Shown: positions 10,184 to 19,925, counted from the stretch's first letter. The stretch is 64,000 bases of DNA from Pseudomonadota bacterium (GCA_020051095.1 JAGVJN010000014.1:62001-126000); one strand, 5' to 3'. A program made the numbers and translations. The notes: a model not told the origin generated them from the letters alone.

Positions 10184-11004
10184 CGCTTGTTGTTATCCGG
10201 AAGGTTAGGGACATTTTCAATTTTAAAACAATCGAAGAAGTTCTGGGTTGTTTGACTAGCTAATAACTCAATTGACTCACCTCTTAATTCTGCCATAAAA
10301 AGACCGACATATTTGACAAGCGCCGGATGATTTTGTTTTCCACGGAAAGGTGTTGGGGCAAGATATGGCGAATCTGTTTCAATTAATAGTCGATCAAGTG
10401 GAATTTTTTTTGCAATATCTTGGAGATCTTTGGCATTTTTAAAGGTCACAATCCCTGAAAAGGAAATATAAAAGCCAATATCCAGCGCTTTTTTTGCAAA
10501 TGACCAGCTTTCCGTAAAGCAATGGATAACACCCCCAACTTTTTCCGCACCACCCTCTTTTAATTGTGCGATCGTATCATCACCTGCATCACGGGTATGA
10601 ATAATTAATGGCTTATTTGATTTTCTGGAAACATCGATATGTTTTTGCAAGGATTCGATTTGACATTGGATGGCTTGAGTTTCAATCCCTTCCGGCAATC
10701 GGAAATAATCAAGTCCTGTTTCACCAAGCGCAATACATTTTGGATGTGAAATCGCTTGATTGAGCAGATCGTCGGATGTGTAGTTGATAGTATGAGCAGA
10801 ATGGGGATGAACCCCTGTTGAAAAACTGACTTGCGGGTAACGATCTGCTATCTCAGCTAAGGTAGAAAAATCACTCTTTTCCACAGAAACGCACAACAGA
10901 TGGTTTACCTGGTTATCGAGCGCTTGTGCAATAACTTGATCTAAATCATTATTAAACGATGTTAAATCCAGCATATTTAGATGACAATGAGAATCGACAA
11001 ACAT
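10180..11004 (-). CDS. TatD family metal-dependent hydrolase (YcfH-like)
   Basis: This is a TIM-barrel amidohydrolase-type nuclease of 274 residues. The metal ligands are visible as DSHCHLN at residues 4-10, GETGLDYF near 96, the IHTRDA and IHCFTES histidines, and ETDSPYLAP near 208. TatD/YcfH proteins have 3'-5' DNase activity. It is the last gene of the fab-holB run, 36 bases after the PilZ gene, a placement conserved in gammaproteobacteria. The C-terminus (about 15 residues) is polar and extra. Confidence 0.92.
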   Translation of the reverse strand: MFVDSHCHLNMLDLTSFNNDLDQVIAQALDNQVNHLLCVSVEKSDFSTLAEIADRYPQVSFSTGVHPHSAHTINYTSDDLLNQAISHPKCIALGETGLDYFRLPEGIETQAIQCQIESLQKHIDVSRKSNKPLIIHTRDAGDDTIAQLKEGGAEKVGGVIHCFTESWSFAKKALDIGFYISFSGIVTFKNAKDLQDIAKKIPLDRLLIETDSPYLAPTPFRGKQNHPALVKYVGLFMAELRGESIELLASQTTQNFFDCFKIENVPNLPDNNKR

Positions 11005-11040
11005 AAAGCCCCTTGCTGCTCAAAGATATTTCATATTTTT

Positions 11041-11382
11041 TTAAATGGTATCGGTGGATTGTGTTGATTTTAACATACCCGCAAGGTATGTTTCGATTTT
11101 ATTACATAACGGACGACTATTTTCGCCCATGAACTGAAATCCAATTCCTGCAGGTCGATTTCCTTGCGCACCTTTAGGGGTATACCATATTGCTTTCCCA
11201 CGTATTTGATAGGGTTCTGGTTCGTCAAGTAAAAAAATGGTTAACATGACTTCAGTCCCAACCTTCAAATCTTCGGACATTCTAATAAACAAACCACCTT
11301 CTCTTACATATGGCATGTATGCCATATATAAAGCATTTTCTGTTTTAAAAATACATTCTATTTCTTTAATTTCATCACTCAT
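11041..11382 (-). CDS. PilZ domain protein
   Basis: This 113-residue protein has the late PilZ barrel motifs (GKAIWYTPKGAQGNRPAGIGFQF). PilZ domains often bind cyclic di-GMP through an RxxxR motif plus D/NxSxxG. I see neither motif clearly, so it resembles the Pseudomonas PilZ type that works in type IV pilus assembly without binding the nucleotide. The ATG overlaps the holB stop by 4 bases (ATGA). The holB-pilZ-tatD order is common in gammaproteobacteria. Confidence 0.85.
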   Translation of the reverse strand: MSDEIKEIECIFKTENALYMAYMPYVREGGLFIRMSEDLKVGTEVMLTIFLLDEPEPYQIRGKAIWYTPKGAQGNRPAGIGFQFMGENSRPLCNKIETYLAGMLKSTQSTDTI

Positions 11383-12245
11383 TTAGCAATTCCTCTGCAA
11401 CCCATGAGAAGTGTTTCACACATGAGGATGTGGTTTAAAGCAATTCCTTTATTAATTAGTTTTATCATAGCATGTATTTGCTGGACTTGTTGAAGCATCA
11501 TCGTATTGTTACCAAAGTATCCCTTCTGGATATCATTGGAATAATTACTGCGCAGGGATACACCATGTAGGATATATAAAACCCATAGTAAATCTTGTAT
11601 GGGATATTGCTGCCAATTTTGGGCGATATCACAAGGATGTTCTTTAAGCTCATAGACAGCATTCATTTCGTCAATTAACCGCGATTTGGCATCGAGCAGT
11701 TGCATCTTACCTTCATCTTGATTAAGCCACGTTGACAAATGAGCCAAATCATCTTGATTTATTATGGATACAGGTATCTTCCATTGGACCGTTCGACTAC
11801 GAACGGTTGCTAGAACTTGCGATACATTTTGGCATGTTAGAATAAACACCACATGCTTTGGAGGTTCTTCTAACATTTTTAACAGTGCATTCGCCGCCGA
11901 CTGATTAAGTTTGTCTACTGCACCAATCACGATAACACGGTAGTTTGCTAAATTTGGTGCCTGATAAATAAACGAAGATAAATCTCGTATGTCAGCCACT
12001 TTGACTGTCTGTTGCTCATTAGGCAACTGGATTAAATCAGGGTGCGCGTTTTGCTTAAGCAAAAGACAGGATTGACACTGCCCACAATCTAACATCGAAC
12101 TACATAGCAATTGGGGTACAAAACCGCGAACCACGTCATCAATGGGTTTTGTGAGTGGGCATTCAATCAAATGCGCATGGCTTAATCGACGCTGCTGTAT
12201 CAATGTTTGAAAATGGCTTTTCAGTGTTTGTATGGCAATATCCAT
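11379..12245 (-). CDS. holB: DNA polymerase III subunit delta-prime
   Basis: This clamp-loader subunit of 288 residues has the zinc module CSSMLDCGQCQSC near residues 48-60. The AAA-type core includes AANALLKMLEEPP (sensor/SRC region). There is no functional Walker A, as expected for delta-prime. It helps load the beta clamp for replication. It starts 3 bases after tmk and overlaps the PilZ gene by 4 bases, so the four genes from mltG to the PilZ protein are translationally packed. Confidence 0.93.
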   Translation of the reverse strand: MDIAIQTLKSHFQTLIQQRRLSHAHLIECPLTKPIDDVVRGFVPQLLCSSMLDCGQCQSCLLLKQNAHPDLIQLPNEQQTVKVADIRDLSSFIYQAPNLANYRVIVIGAVDKLNQSAANALLKMLEEPPKHVVFILTCQNVSQVLATVRSRTVQWKIPVSIINQDDLAHLSTWLNQDEGKMQLLDAKSRLIDEMNAVYELKEHPCDIAQNWQQYPIQDLLWVLYILHGVSLRSNYSNDIQKGYFGNNTMMLQQVQQIHAMIKLINKGIALNHILMCETLLMGCRGIAK

Positions 12246-12248
12246 GGG

Positions 12249-12884
12249 TTAACCGACTCGCTTTATTAATTCCGTCACATACATGGTAATCGCATTTTGA
12301 ACTTGTTGGATTGGCAAACTAGCAGAAATCACTCGCGCACGATCACTGTCGGCAATGAGTTGCTTATATCCATTATGAACACGCTCAAAGAACGCTTTCG
12401 ATTCTTGTTCAATACGATCATAGGTTCCTCTTTGACCGGCTCTTATTAACCCCAATTCTGGCTCAACATCGAGATATAAGATCAAATCTGGTTTTATATC
12501 ACCCACTGTAAAATCAGACAATTGTTTGATAAATTGCAAACTCATCCCGCGACCATACCCTTGGTAAGAAATGCTTGACCACTCATTGCGATCAGAAACT
12601 ACCCAAGTACCCGCCCGCAATTTAGGACTAATTACATGTTCCAATAATTGTTTTCTTGCAGCATACATTAAAAGCAGTTCCGTTTCAGCAGACAAAACTT
12701 CGTGGTCGATATTGCCTTTGATGATGCTCCTAATTGCTTCAGCAATTGGCGTTCCCCCTGGTTCACGAGCAGTGTGATAACCAATCTGATGTTGCTGCAG
12801 TACCGAACAAATAGTCGTTATCGCTGATGATTTTCCAGCCCCTTCTAACCCTTCTACTACAATATAATGACCTTGTGTTGACAT
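12249..12884 (-). CDS. tmk: Thymidylate kinase
   Basis: Tmk phosphorylates dTMP to dTDP. The P-loop EGLEGAGKSS is near residues 12-21, the DR(Y/H)-type motif SDRNEWSSISYQGYGRG is near 97-113, and the LID region follows DLILYLDVEP. Length 211 is normal. The start codon shares one base with the mltG stop (TAATG). Confidence 0.96.
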   Translation of the reverse strand: MSTQGHYIVVEGLEGAGKSSAITTICSVLQQHQIGYHTAREPGGTPIAEAIRSIIKGNIDHEVLSAETELLLMYAARKQLLEHVISPKLRAGTWVVSDRNEWSSISYQGYGRGMSLQFIKQLSDFTVGDIKPDLILYLDVEPELGLIRAGQRGTYDRIEQESKAFFERVHNGYKQLIADSDRARVISASLPIQQVQNAITMYVTELIKRVG

Positions 12885-13870
12885 TATGATTTCCCTTGAA
12901 TATAGCGGTCAACTGCTTGACGATGCTGCTGGTAATTGCTGGAGAAAAAATGGTGACCATCACCTGAAGCAACAAAATATAAATAGTTTCCAGTCCTGGG
13001 GTGTGCGGCGGCTTCGATTGATGCTTGTGAAACCATGGCAATCGGTGTCGGCGGCAACCCGCTGTATCGGTAGGTGTTGTAAGGAGATTTAACTTGCAAA
13101 TCATCTTTTGATAAAACGCCTTGGTAGTCTGTACCAAGCGCATAAATGACAGTCGGATCCATTTGCAAACGCATATGATTTTGCAACCGATTGACAATGA
13201 CCTGAGAAATAATTGGCCTTTCATCATCAATCGCCGTTTCCTTTTCAATAATCGATGCAGCGATTAACATTTCGTAGGGGGTCTTATAGGGCAACCCCTC
13301 ATCGCGGGATTGCCACGATTTATTAAGGACTGTCTTAAGGTGTTGATTAGCTCTGAATATGAGGTCAGAGGCTTTAGAGCCAGCAGTAAAATAGTAAGTA
13401 TCGGCCAATAACAAGCCATCTAGTGTATTTGATGGGCTAATCTCTTCAATCACTTCACTACTTAAATCATGTTTAAGCCAAGGCATAGATAAAAGATGGG
13501 TCTGAATCGATGACCAAGTTTTACCAGCTATGATCACAAAGGGAAGCTGGACAACGCGCCCCTTATTCAAATCGTCCATAAACTGTATAACCGCATTTTT
13601 TCCGACAAATTGGTATACGCCAGCTTGAATTTTATCCATGCCGAGAATCCGCAACCAAAATGATAATAGCTTGGGTTGTTTTATCACCCCTTTTTGGAAT
13701 AATTGTTGGCAGACTTGATTTAACGTGGTGTTTTTTTCTATCGTAATATAATCGCTATGCAAATGGCCATCGGGATTGGGTTGATAAAATTGATAGATAT
13801 GTCGACCACCCCATGTCCCAATACCTATCAAAATAATTATACCAAGTGCAACAACCCATCGAATAACCAT
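12884..13870 (-). CDS. mltG: Endolytic murein transglycosylase MltG
   Basis: The protein is a 328-residue YceG family enzyme with an N-terminal membrane anchor (residues 5-23) and a periplasmic catalytic domain. The catalytic glutamate is in ASIIEKETA near residue 213, and the late motif SPYNTYRYSGLPPTPI is intact. MltG cuts nascent glycan strands and is thought to release them from the synthase. It lies 7 bases downstream of fabF and one base from tmk. Confidence 0.94.
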   Translation of the reverse strand: MVIRWVVALGIIILIGIGTWGGRHIYQFYQPNPDGHLHSDYITIEKNTTLNQVCQQLFQKGVIKQPKLLSFWLRILGMDKIQAGVYQFVGKNAVIQFMDDLNKGRVVQLPFVIIAGKTWSSIQTHLLSMPWLKHDLSSEVIEEISPSNTLDGLLLADTYYFTAGSKASDLIFRANQHLKTVLNKSWQSRDEGLPYKTPYEMLIAASIIEKETAIDDERPIISQVIVNRLQNHMRLQMDPTVIYALGTDYQGVLSKDDLQVKSPYNTYRYSGLPPTPIAMVSQASIEAAAHPRTGNYLYFVASGDGHHFFSSNYQQHRQAVDRYIQGKS

Positions 13871-13877
13871 GTCCCAA

Positions 13878-15116
13878 TTATACCTTTTGGAATATTAACG
13901 TACCATTAGTACCACCGAAACCTAATGAATTACTGAGCACAAAATTAATACGTCTTGGCTTGGCTTTATGCGCAGCATAATCGAGGTCACAGCCTTCGTC
14001 TGGATTATCCAGATTAATCGTCGGGGGGGCAATTTGATCGCGTATTGATAACACAGAATAAATCGCTTCAACAGCGCCCGCTGCACCCAATAAATGCCCA
14101 GTCATTGACTTAGTCGAACTGACTGTTAACTCATAGGCATGGGAGCCAAAGATTCGTTTAATTGCTTTAGTTTCATTGATATCATTTAAGGAGGTTGATG
14201 TGCCATGAGCATTAATATAATCAATTAAATTAGGTTCAATCCCCGCATCCTTAATTGCCGCTAACATACCACGACTCGCACCGTCCGCATCTTCATCAGG
14301 TGCAGTAATATGATAAGCGTCCCCTGACATGCCAAAACCACTTACTTCTGCGAAAATGGTTGCACCGCGAGCGCGGGCGTGTTCATAAGATTCCAGCACG
14401 ACAATACCAGCACCTTCGCCCATCACAAATCCATCTCTATCTTTATCCCAAGGACGAGAGGCTTTTTCCGGTTCATCATTGCGCTTCGACAAAGCTCTTA
14501 CGGCTGCAAAACCCGCTAAACATAGAGGTGTTGAAGTCATTTCGGTTCCACCTGCCACCATGACATCAGCATCGCCATAAGCAATTAAACGTGCCGCTAT
14601 ACCAATATTATGTGTACCCGTTGTGCAAGCCGTGACGATCGAAATATTAGGACCTTTTAGAGCATGGCGAATGGAAATCTGTCCGGCAGCCATATTGATA
14701 ATTCCGGCGGGGATGAAGTACGGAGATACTTTTTTAGGACCGGATTCAATCAATCTTTCATTATTGTCAGTAATTGTTTTGATTCCACCGATGCCTGCTC
14801 CGACAGCAACACCCGCTCGTTCAAGGTCGACTGTTTCATGCGATATGTTTGCTTGAGCTATCGCTTCGTTGGCTGCAACCATAGCATATTGCGTGAACAT
14901 ATCCATTTTCTTTCGTTCTTTGAAAGGAATATCGTCATCAAAATTTGTGTTTTTAACCTTAGCCCAAATTTTAGTGGAAAATTCTGTTGTATCGAAGGAA
15001 TCAACTAATGCTACACCGCTTTTTCCAGCAAGAATGGATTGCCAATTCGTTTCAACACTATTGCCTAGGGGAGTCACTAACCCCATTCCAGTTATTACTA
15101 CTCTCTTTTTAGCCAA
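13878..15116 (-). CDS. fabF: 3-oxoacyl-ACP synthase II
   Basis: FabF condenses malonyl-ACP with acyl-ACP in fatty acid elongation. The catalytic Cys is in VTACTTGTHN near residue 163, with the two histidines in NAHGTSTSLND and MTGHLLGAAGA and the glycine-rich LGFGGTN end. Length 412 is standard. Unlike the usual tight acpP-fabF pair, 313 bases and a strong hairpin terminator separate it from acpP, so it probably has its own promoter (TTGCAT-18-TATCCT, about 60 bases upstream, weak). Confidence 0.97.
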   Translation of the reverse strand: MAKKRVVITGMGLVTPLGNSVETNWQSILAGKSGVALVDSFDTTEFSTKIWAKVKNTNFDDDIPFKERKKMDMFTQYAMVAANEAIAQANISHETVDLERAGVAVGAGIGGIKTITDNNERLIESGPKKVSPYFIPAGIINMAAGQISIRHALKGPNISIVTACTTGTHNIGIAARLIAYGDADVMVAGGTEMTSTPLCLAGFAAVRALSKRNDEPEKASRPWDKDRDGFVMGEGAGIVVLESYEHARARGATIFAEVSGFGMSGDAYHITAPDEDADGASRGMLAAIKDAGIEPNLIDYINAHGTSTSLNDINETKAIKRIFGSHAYELTVSSTKSMTGHLLGAAGAVEAIYSVLSIRDQIAPPTINLDNPDEGCDLDYAAHKAKPRRINFVLSNSLGFGGTNGTLIFQKV

Positions 15117-15429
15117 AGCAATTCTCCCAAAAAAAGTACCCTTAACATTTCAAATAGGATACTGAAAATAAGTATTGATATGCAACTTTATCATTGTATT
15201 GTATAAATATTGATGCCACCTAAGATCCTAATTACTTTGTATGGTTGCTTATTATTCCATTTATCGAACACGTCCTGATTAAGAGTTAGCTTAATGCGAC
15301 TCAGAATTGCAAGGGATGCCCCCAGATACACCATAATAAACAAAGTCCCCGGTGTTAAAATACCACCGAGGACTCCCGTCAGATTAAAGCCGCCTGCCAA
15401 AGCGTATCCTCACCTTTGGCTGGTTCAGT
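15117..15429. other. acpP-fabF intergenic gap
   Basis: The 313 bases carry the acpP terminator and a probable fabF promoter on the minus strand. A 69-codon TTG-initiated minus-strand frame (15191-15400) spans the terminator hairpin. It has no Shine-Dalgarno sequence and no recognisable family, so I do not call it a gene. Confidence 0.5.
15333..15373 (-). terminator. Rho-independent terminator after acpP
   Basis: On the minus strand, GTCCTCGGTG pairs with CACCGGGGAC (10 base pairs with one G-U type mismatch) around a 9-base loop, followed by TTTGTTTATT. It lies about 57 bases past the acpP stop and would end or attenuate the upstream fab transcript before fabF. Confidence 0.8.
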
Positions 15430-15678
15430 TTAAGCGTCTTCATTACCAATATTGGATTCAACATAGTCAATTGCTTCCTGAACGGTGGTGATTTTTTCAG
15501 CCTTTTCATCAGGAATATCTGTATCAAATTCATCTTCAAGCGCTAACACAAGTTCAACGGTATCCAATGAATCGGCACCTAAATCATCAACAAATGATGC
15601 ATCATTTTTCAACTCTTCATCAGAAATACCCAATTGCTCAGTTACAACTTTTCTAACACGTTCAGCAACAGTACTCAT
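15430..15678 (-). CDS. acpP: Acyl carrier protein
   Basis: This 82-residue acidic protein carries growing acyl chains on a phosphopantetheine arm. The attachment serine is in [10 protein letters not shown], near residue 39. It is slightly longer than the 78-residue enterobacterial protein at the C-terminus. It lies 135 bases from fabG, with a 9-base inverted repeat in between (15756-15764 and 15796-15804), and is followed by a strong terminator. Such separate high-level expression suits an abundant protein. Confidence 0.97.
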   Translation of the reverse strand: MSTVAERVRKVVTEQLGISDEELKNDASFVDDLGADSLDTVELVLALEDEFDTDIPDEKAEKITTVQEAIDYVESNIGNEDA

Positions 15679-15813
15679 AATTTTTTAATCCTCTTATTAG
15701 TATTAAGTAAACAATAAATGCATTTAAAATAATCCAAACTTCTTATTAATTCGTTGTTATCAAAAAATATAACTCAGTTAAGTTTATAAAATTAATTTGA
15801 TAACGCAAGCTTT

Positions 15814-16554
15814 TTAATGCATAAATAAGCCACCATTTACATGAATTGTTTCACCTGTTATATAGTTTGCTTTTTCTGAGGCCAAAAAGTTCACAGCCTC
15901 AGCAATATCGTCAGGTTGCCCCATTCGCTTCATCGGTATTTTTTTTAACAACTCATCTTTAATCATTTGGGGTAAAGCATCGGTCATGTCCGTTTCAATA
16001 AATCCCGGCGCTACCAGATTCACGGTAATATTTCTGCTTGCAATTTCAGCAGCTAATGATTTGGAAAAGCCAACTAAACCCGCTTTAGCTGCTGTATAAT
16101 TTGCTTGACCACTATTTCCGGTAAACCCAACTACGGAGCTGATGTTAATGATTCGCCCCCATCGAGCGCGAAACATACTTCGTAAACACGCTTTTGTTAA
16201 TTTAAAAATGGCGGTCAAGTTTGTATCAATTACCGATTGCCATTCATCATCATCCATGCGCAACACTAAATTATCTTTCGTAATCCCGGCATTATTAACC
16301 AAAATTAAAGGACTCTGTCCTTTTTCAGAAATCTCTGCAAGTAATGTCTCAATCTGATCGGCTTGACTCACATCCAATACTTTTCCTTCACCTGGTATTG
16401 GATAAGATGCTAATGCATCTTGAATTGAAGCGGCACCTGCTGATGTCGTTGCAGTACCAATCACATGATACCCCTCTGATGCCAATTTTTTGGCTATGCT
16501 ATGTCCGATACCTCGGGAAGCACCCGTTACAAGAGCAGTTTTTATGTCTGACAT
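15814..16554 (-). CDS. fabG: 3-oxoacyl-ACP reductase
   Basis: This is a short-chain dehydrogenase of 246 residues with the NADPH loop TGASRGIG at residues 10-17, NNAG near 88, the catalytic Ser/Tyr/Lys set (ISSVVGF and YTAAKAG) and the PGFIETDMT tail segment. It reduces beta-ketoacyl-ACP in fatty acid synthesis. It begins 11 bases after fabD and is part of the plsX-fabH-fabD-fabG run. Confidence 0.96.
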   Translation of the reverse strand: MSDIKTALVTGASRGIGHSIAKKLASEGYHVIGTATTSAGAASIQDALASYPIPGEGKVLDVSQADQIETLLAEISEKGQSPLILVNNAGITKDNLVLRMDDDEWQSVIDTNLTAIFKLTKACLRSMFRARWGRIINISSVVGFTGNSGQANYTAAKAGLVGFSKSLAAEIASRNITVNLVAPGFIETDMTDALPQMIKDELLKKIPMKRMGQPDDIAEAVNFLASEKANYITGETIHVNGGLFMH

Positions 16555-16565
16555 AAATATCCCAT

Positions 16566-17507
16566 TTACTGATTAGTTAATACTTGGCTTGTTAACAATT
16601 GTGATAAGGCTGATATTGGTTTTAAGGAACGATCAATTCGTTTGACCAATCCAGATAAAACGTTGCCAGGCCCTACTTCCAATGCTTCATTTAACGAATA
16701 AGTTCTCACCATATTATCGATACTTTCTACCCATAACACAGGAGAGTATAACTGCTTTGTCAACCAGGGTCGTATCTCTTCTGCAGAAGTATAAGGCTTG
16801 GCATTCACATTGGCTACTACCGGTGTTTTAGGCGAAAGAAACGTAAACTGTGAAAGGTATGTTTCAAATTCCGAAGCCACGTCTGTTAATAAATCACAAT
16901 GGCACGGCACACTGACAGGTATCATTTTAGCCAGACGCGCATTTTGTTTTTCAGCTAAAGTAATTGCTTTTTCAACTGCAGCGGTATGACCAGCAACAAC
17001 AACTTGACCAGGAGCATTAAAATTAGCAGGGCTAACCTTAAATGCTTCATCACTTGCCATATCACATAGGGATGATGCCGTCGCATTTTCTAAACCAACG
17101 ATTGCTGCCATTGCGCCTTCACCCAATGGCACGGCTTCTTGCATCAGCTGGCCGCGTCGTCGAACAATTTTTATACCTTGTTCAATTGTCATCGCGCCAG
17201 CACAAACTAACGCGGCATATTCACCCAAACTGTGTCCCGCCATCACCTGAGGGATGGTCTCAGGAAAAGCTTGCCTGAATAATTGGTAGATTAATACATC
17301 CGAAGCTAACATCGCGACCTGAGTGTATTCAGTCTGGTTAAGTTTATCGTTTGGTCCATTATGGACTAAATCCCAAACATTAAACCCCGCGTGTTGCGAT
17401 ATCAACTCAAAGTACTGCGTGCAATATTGAGGAAAACAATCATAAAGTTGATTTAACATGCCAACTGACTGGGAGCCTTGTCCAGGAAAAATAAATGCTG
17501 TATTCAT
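16566..17507 (-). CDS. fabD: Malonyl-CoA:ACP transacylase
   Basis: FabD moves malonyl from CoA to ACP. It has the oxyanion region FPGQGSQ at residues 7-13, the nucleophilic serine in GHSLGEYAAL near residue 93, and the histidine in PVSVPCHCDLL near 202. Length 313 is typical. It lies 9 bases after fabH. Confidence 0.96.
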   Translation of the reverse strand: MNTAFIFPGQGSQSVGMLNQLYDCFPQYCTQYFELISQHAGFNVWDLVHNGPNDKLNQTEYTQVAMLASDVLIYQLFRQAFPETIPQVMAGHSLGEYAALVCAGAMTIEQGIKIVRRRGQLMQEAVPLGEGAMAAIVGLENATASSLCDMASDEAFKVSPANFNAPGQVVVAGHTAAVEKAITLAEKQNARLAKMIPVSVPCHCDLLTDVASEFETYLSQFTFLSPKTPVVANVNAKPYTSAEEIRPWLTKQLYSPVLWVESIDNMVRTYSLNEALEVGPGNVLSGLVKRIDRSLKPISALSQLLTSQVLTNQ

Positions 17508-17516
17508 TTGATGACC

Positions 17517-18470
17517 TCAATATTTGATAAGCATCGCGCCCCAAGTCATGCCACCACCAAATGATTCAAGTAACATGGTGTCACCCCGCTTCACTTGTTG
17601 GTTTTTAACAGCATGATGTAACGTGAGGGGAATCGAAGCTGCCGACGTGTTTCCCTGAGTCTCAATGGTTAAAATTACCTGCGACATCGGTAAATTTAGA
17701 CGTTTTGCAATGGCCATAATGATTCGCTTATTTGCCTGATGAGGAATTAACCAATCTACCTGCGATTGTTCCATGTTTGCGTCTGCTAGGATTTGATCAA
17801 CCACTTGCTCCATATGCAAAACAGCTAATTTGAAAACTTCATTACCTTGCATATGTATGGAAGAACGGGTGTCCCGATGAGTGGCGTTGTCATAATTTAA
17901 TAGACCATCCTGATCAAATTTCGCATGCAAGCGAGAGGCAATAATTCCGGGTGAGTCAGAAGCAGTTACGAGTGCAGCACCTGCTCCATCTCCAAATAAT
18001 ATACAGCTACTTCGATCATTCCAATTCACAGTTTTTGACATGGTTTCACTACCAACCACTAGAATCGAACGATATTTTCCGTTTTGTATATATTGACTAG
18101 CAACATCTAGCGCATACACGAATCCACTACAGGCAGCATTCAAATCGAACGCAGGCGTCGTATCTTTTGCTCCGATTGCTTTTTGAATAAAACAGGCGGC
18201 CGAAGGGAAAAAGTGGCTTGGTGAACAGGTTGCTGCAATAATCATATCCACATCAGTGGGTGAAATATTCCCATTCCTCATGCAATCAAGGGCTGCCTGC
18301 TCTGCCATATACGCAGTTGTTTCTTTCTCATTGGCAATATAGCGACTATGAATACCCGTTCGAGCATAAATCCATTCATCATTCGTTTCTAAATTGGCTG
18401 GGAGGTCATCATTATGCAGGTTTTTATTGGGCAAGTAGGCACCCGTACTGTGAATAGACGCATAAATCAT
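17517..18470 (-). CDS. fabH: 3-oxoacyl-ACP synthase III
   Basis: FabH starts fatty acid synthesis by condensing acetyl-CoA with malonyl-ACP. The active-site Cys is in [10 protein letters not shown] near residue 113, the His in IPHQANKRI near 244, and the Asn in [11 protein letters not shown] near 274. Its ATG overlaps the plsX stop by 4 bases. Length 317 is standard. Confidence 0.97.
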   Translation of the reverse strand: MIYASIHSTGAYLPNKNLHNDDLPANLETNDEWIYARTGIHSRYIANEKETTAYMAEQAALDCMRNGNISPTDVDMIIAATCSPSHFFPSAACFIQKAIGAKDTTPAFDLNAACSGFVYALDVASQYIQNGKYRSILVVGSETMSKTVNWNDRSSCILFGDGAGAALVTASDSPGIIASRLHAKFDQDGLLNYDNATHRDTRSSIHMQGNEVFKLAVLHMEQVVDQILADANMEQSQVDWLIPHQANKRIIMAIAKRLNLPMSQVILTIETQGNTSAASIPLTLHHAVKNQQVKRGDTMLLESFGGGMTWGAMLIKY

Positions 18471-19495
18471 AGGATAAGCCCTTCATTTACAAATTCGGTT
18501 ATTTTATCACGTACTATATTGGCAACATCCCTTTTGGCTAATAAATTTGCCTGTTCAATTGCAGCGACAAAGCCAACGACATTTGCACCACCATGACTTT
18601 TAACAACAAGGCCATTTAGTCCAAGCAAGCACGCTCCATTATAATGAGAGGGATCCATCTTTTTTTTAAATCGCTTTAACACGGGTAATGAAATCACCCC
18701 ACTCAACCGACTAAACCAAGAATATTTAAATGCTTCTTTTAATTGGTGTTGGATAAAACGCGCTAAGCCTTCACTCGCTTTTAATGCGACATTACCGACA
18801 AATCCATCACAGACAATCAAGTCAAAGTCACCCGTGAAAAAATCATCTCCTTCGCAATAACCTGCATAGTTTAAACAGCTGCAATCAGCTAACATATTGG
18901 CCGTCCGTTTCACCTGATCATTGCCTTTGATTTCTTCAACGCCAATATTTAATAAACCAATTTTGGGATTTTCAATTTTATCCACTGCGCGAATTAAGGC
19001 AGAACCCATGACAGCAAATTGGAAGAGATGTTCAGCACATGAATCTACGTTTGCACCAAGATCCATAACACGCGTTGTGCCATGTATCGTTGGCATTTCA
19101 GACATGATGGCTGGGCGATCAATGCCCGGGAGGGTTTTTAAAACGAATCGGGAAATAGCCATTAGTGCACCTGTATTACCCGCACTAACGCAAGCATCTG
19201 CAATCCCTTTTTTGACAAGGTTTACAGCGACACGCATAGACGAATCACGCTTATTACGCATAGCATGCGAAGGAAGCTCATCCATTTCAACGGTTTCGCT
19301 AGCATGAATCACTGTTATTCGAGGATGATTAGCTATTCCATGCTTAATTAACGCTTTTGATACCAGCGTTTCATCGCCAACTAGCAGAAATTTTAATCCT
19401 GAATTCCTTTTCAGGGCTTTTGCGCAAGCAGGTATGACCACGGGCAACCCGTAATCACCACCCATTGCATCAATAGCTAGTGTCACGTTGTTCAA
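18467..19495 (-). CDS. plsX: Phosphate acyltransferase PlsX
   Basis: PlsX makes acyl-phosphate from acyl-ACP for phospholipid synthesis through PlsY. The 342-residue sequence begins with the family motif [10 protein letters not shown] and contains [18 protein letters not shown] and ICDGFVGN-type segments (here [12 protein letters not shown]). It sits directly downstream of rpmF (5 bases) and overlaps fabH, the conserved gammaproteobacterial order. Confidence 0.97.
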   Translation of the reverse strand: MNNVTLAIDAMGGDYGLPVVIPACAKALKRNSGLKFLLVGDETLVSKALIKHGIANHPRITVIHASETVEMDELPSHAMRNKRDSSMRVAVNLVKKGIADACVSAGNTGALMAISRFVLKTLPGIDRPAIMSEMPTIHGTTRVMDLGANVDSCAEHLFQFAVMGSALIRAVDKIENPKIGLLNIGVEEIKGNDQVKRTANMLADCSCLNYAGYCEGDDFFTGDFDLIVCDGFVGNVALKASEGLARFIQHQLKEAFKYSWFSRLSGVISLPVLKRFKKKMDPSHYNGACLLGLNGLVVKSHGGANVVGFVAAIEQANLLAKRDVANIVRDKITEFVNEGLIL

Positions 19496-19500
19496 TATTA

Positions 19501-19692
19501 TTACTCTTCTTCGTAAACGGTTTCACTGTCTACAACTTGTCTACCACGGTAATAACCATCAGGTGTCATATGATGACGCAAATGAGTTTCGCCAGTAACA
19601 GCATCGACAGATGTTGTTGGTTTTCTTAAAGCATCGTGTGATCGACGCATATCACGTTTTGAGCGTGATTTTTTGTTCTGTTGCACAGCCAT
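19501..19692 (-). CDS. rpmF: 50S ribosomal protein L32
   Basis: A small basic ribosomal protein of 63 residues that starts [20 protein letters not shown], the family N-terminus. I choose the ATG at 19692, preceded by AGGAG 8 bases upstream, over a longer in-frame start at 19731 that would overlap the promoter. The four-cysteine zinc knuckle of some L32 proteins is absent, as is usual in proteobacteria with the zinc-free form. Its own sigma-70 promoter lies just upstream. Confidence 0.96.
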   Translation of the reverse strand: MAVQQNKKSRSKRDMRRSHDALRKPTTSVDAVTGETHLRHHMTPDGYYRGRQVVDSETVYEEE

Positions 19693-19730
19693 TGTATTGC
19701 TCCTAACCAATTTGTCACAATAAAGGAGCA

Positions 19731-19759
19731 ATATTACCTATTTTTTCTTTGGCTGCCAA
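19731..19759 (-). promoter_or_regulatory. Sigma-70 promoter for rpmF-plsX-fab
   Basis: On the minus strand TTGGCA (19754-19759) and TAATAT (19731-19736) are separated by exactly 17 bases, about 40 bases before the rpmF ATG. This is the best promoter match in the window and would drive L32 together with the fatty acid genes. Confidence 0.75.
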
Positions 19760-19867
19760 GTCTTTCGTTAAATTTTTTTCTGTTTAAGATCAAATAAAAT
19801 ACCTGGTAATCCATGACTTTTGCACCTCGTACAGAAAATCAACGCACTTCTGTCTATCTTGTTTTAT

Positions 19868-19903
19868 GTAACCGTCTCCCCAGACATGGGGAGACAGTTA
19901 CTG
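19868..19903. other. Strong inverted repeat between yceD and rpmF
   Basis: Twelve-base arms (AACTGTCTCCCC and GGGGAGACGGTT on the minus strand, one mismatch) enclose 5-6 bases. It lies about 20 bases after the yceD stop. No U-run follows on either strand, so it is not a classical terminator; it may be a transcript-end stabiliser or RNase target. Confidence 0.6.
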
Positions 19904-19925
19904 TGGTTGTTGAATCGAAGTGATT

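Noticed and set aside
12763-13248. A 161-codon frame inside tmk/mltG
   Set aside because: It lies in another frame of well-supported genes and its product is low-complexity Lys/Arg/His-rich sequence without motifs.
14664-15008. A 114-codon plus-strand frame antisense to fabF
   Set aside because: fabF is certain on the other strand; the antisense product has no motifs and no ribosome-binding site.
15191-15400. A 69-codon minus-strand frame between acpP and fabF
   Set aside because: It starts with TTG without a ribosome-binding site, runs through the acpP terminator hairpin, and its product resembles nothing I know.
18921-19307. A 128-codon plus-strand frame antisense to plsX
   Set aside because: It is a shadow of the conserved plsX coding sequence; codon pattern and product do not look like a protein family.
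19693-19731. Longer start for L32
   Set aside because: The extra 13 residues are not in the family, and the segment overlaps the strong promoter and ribosome-binding site.
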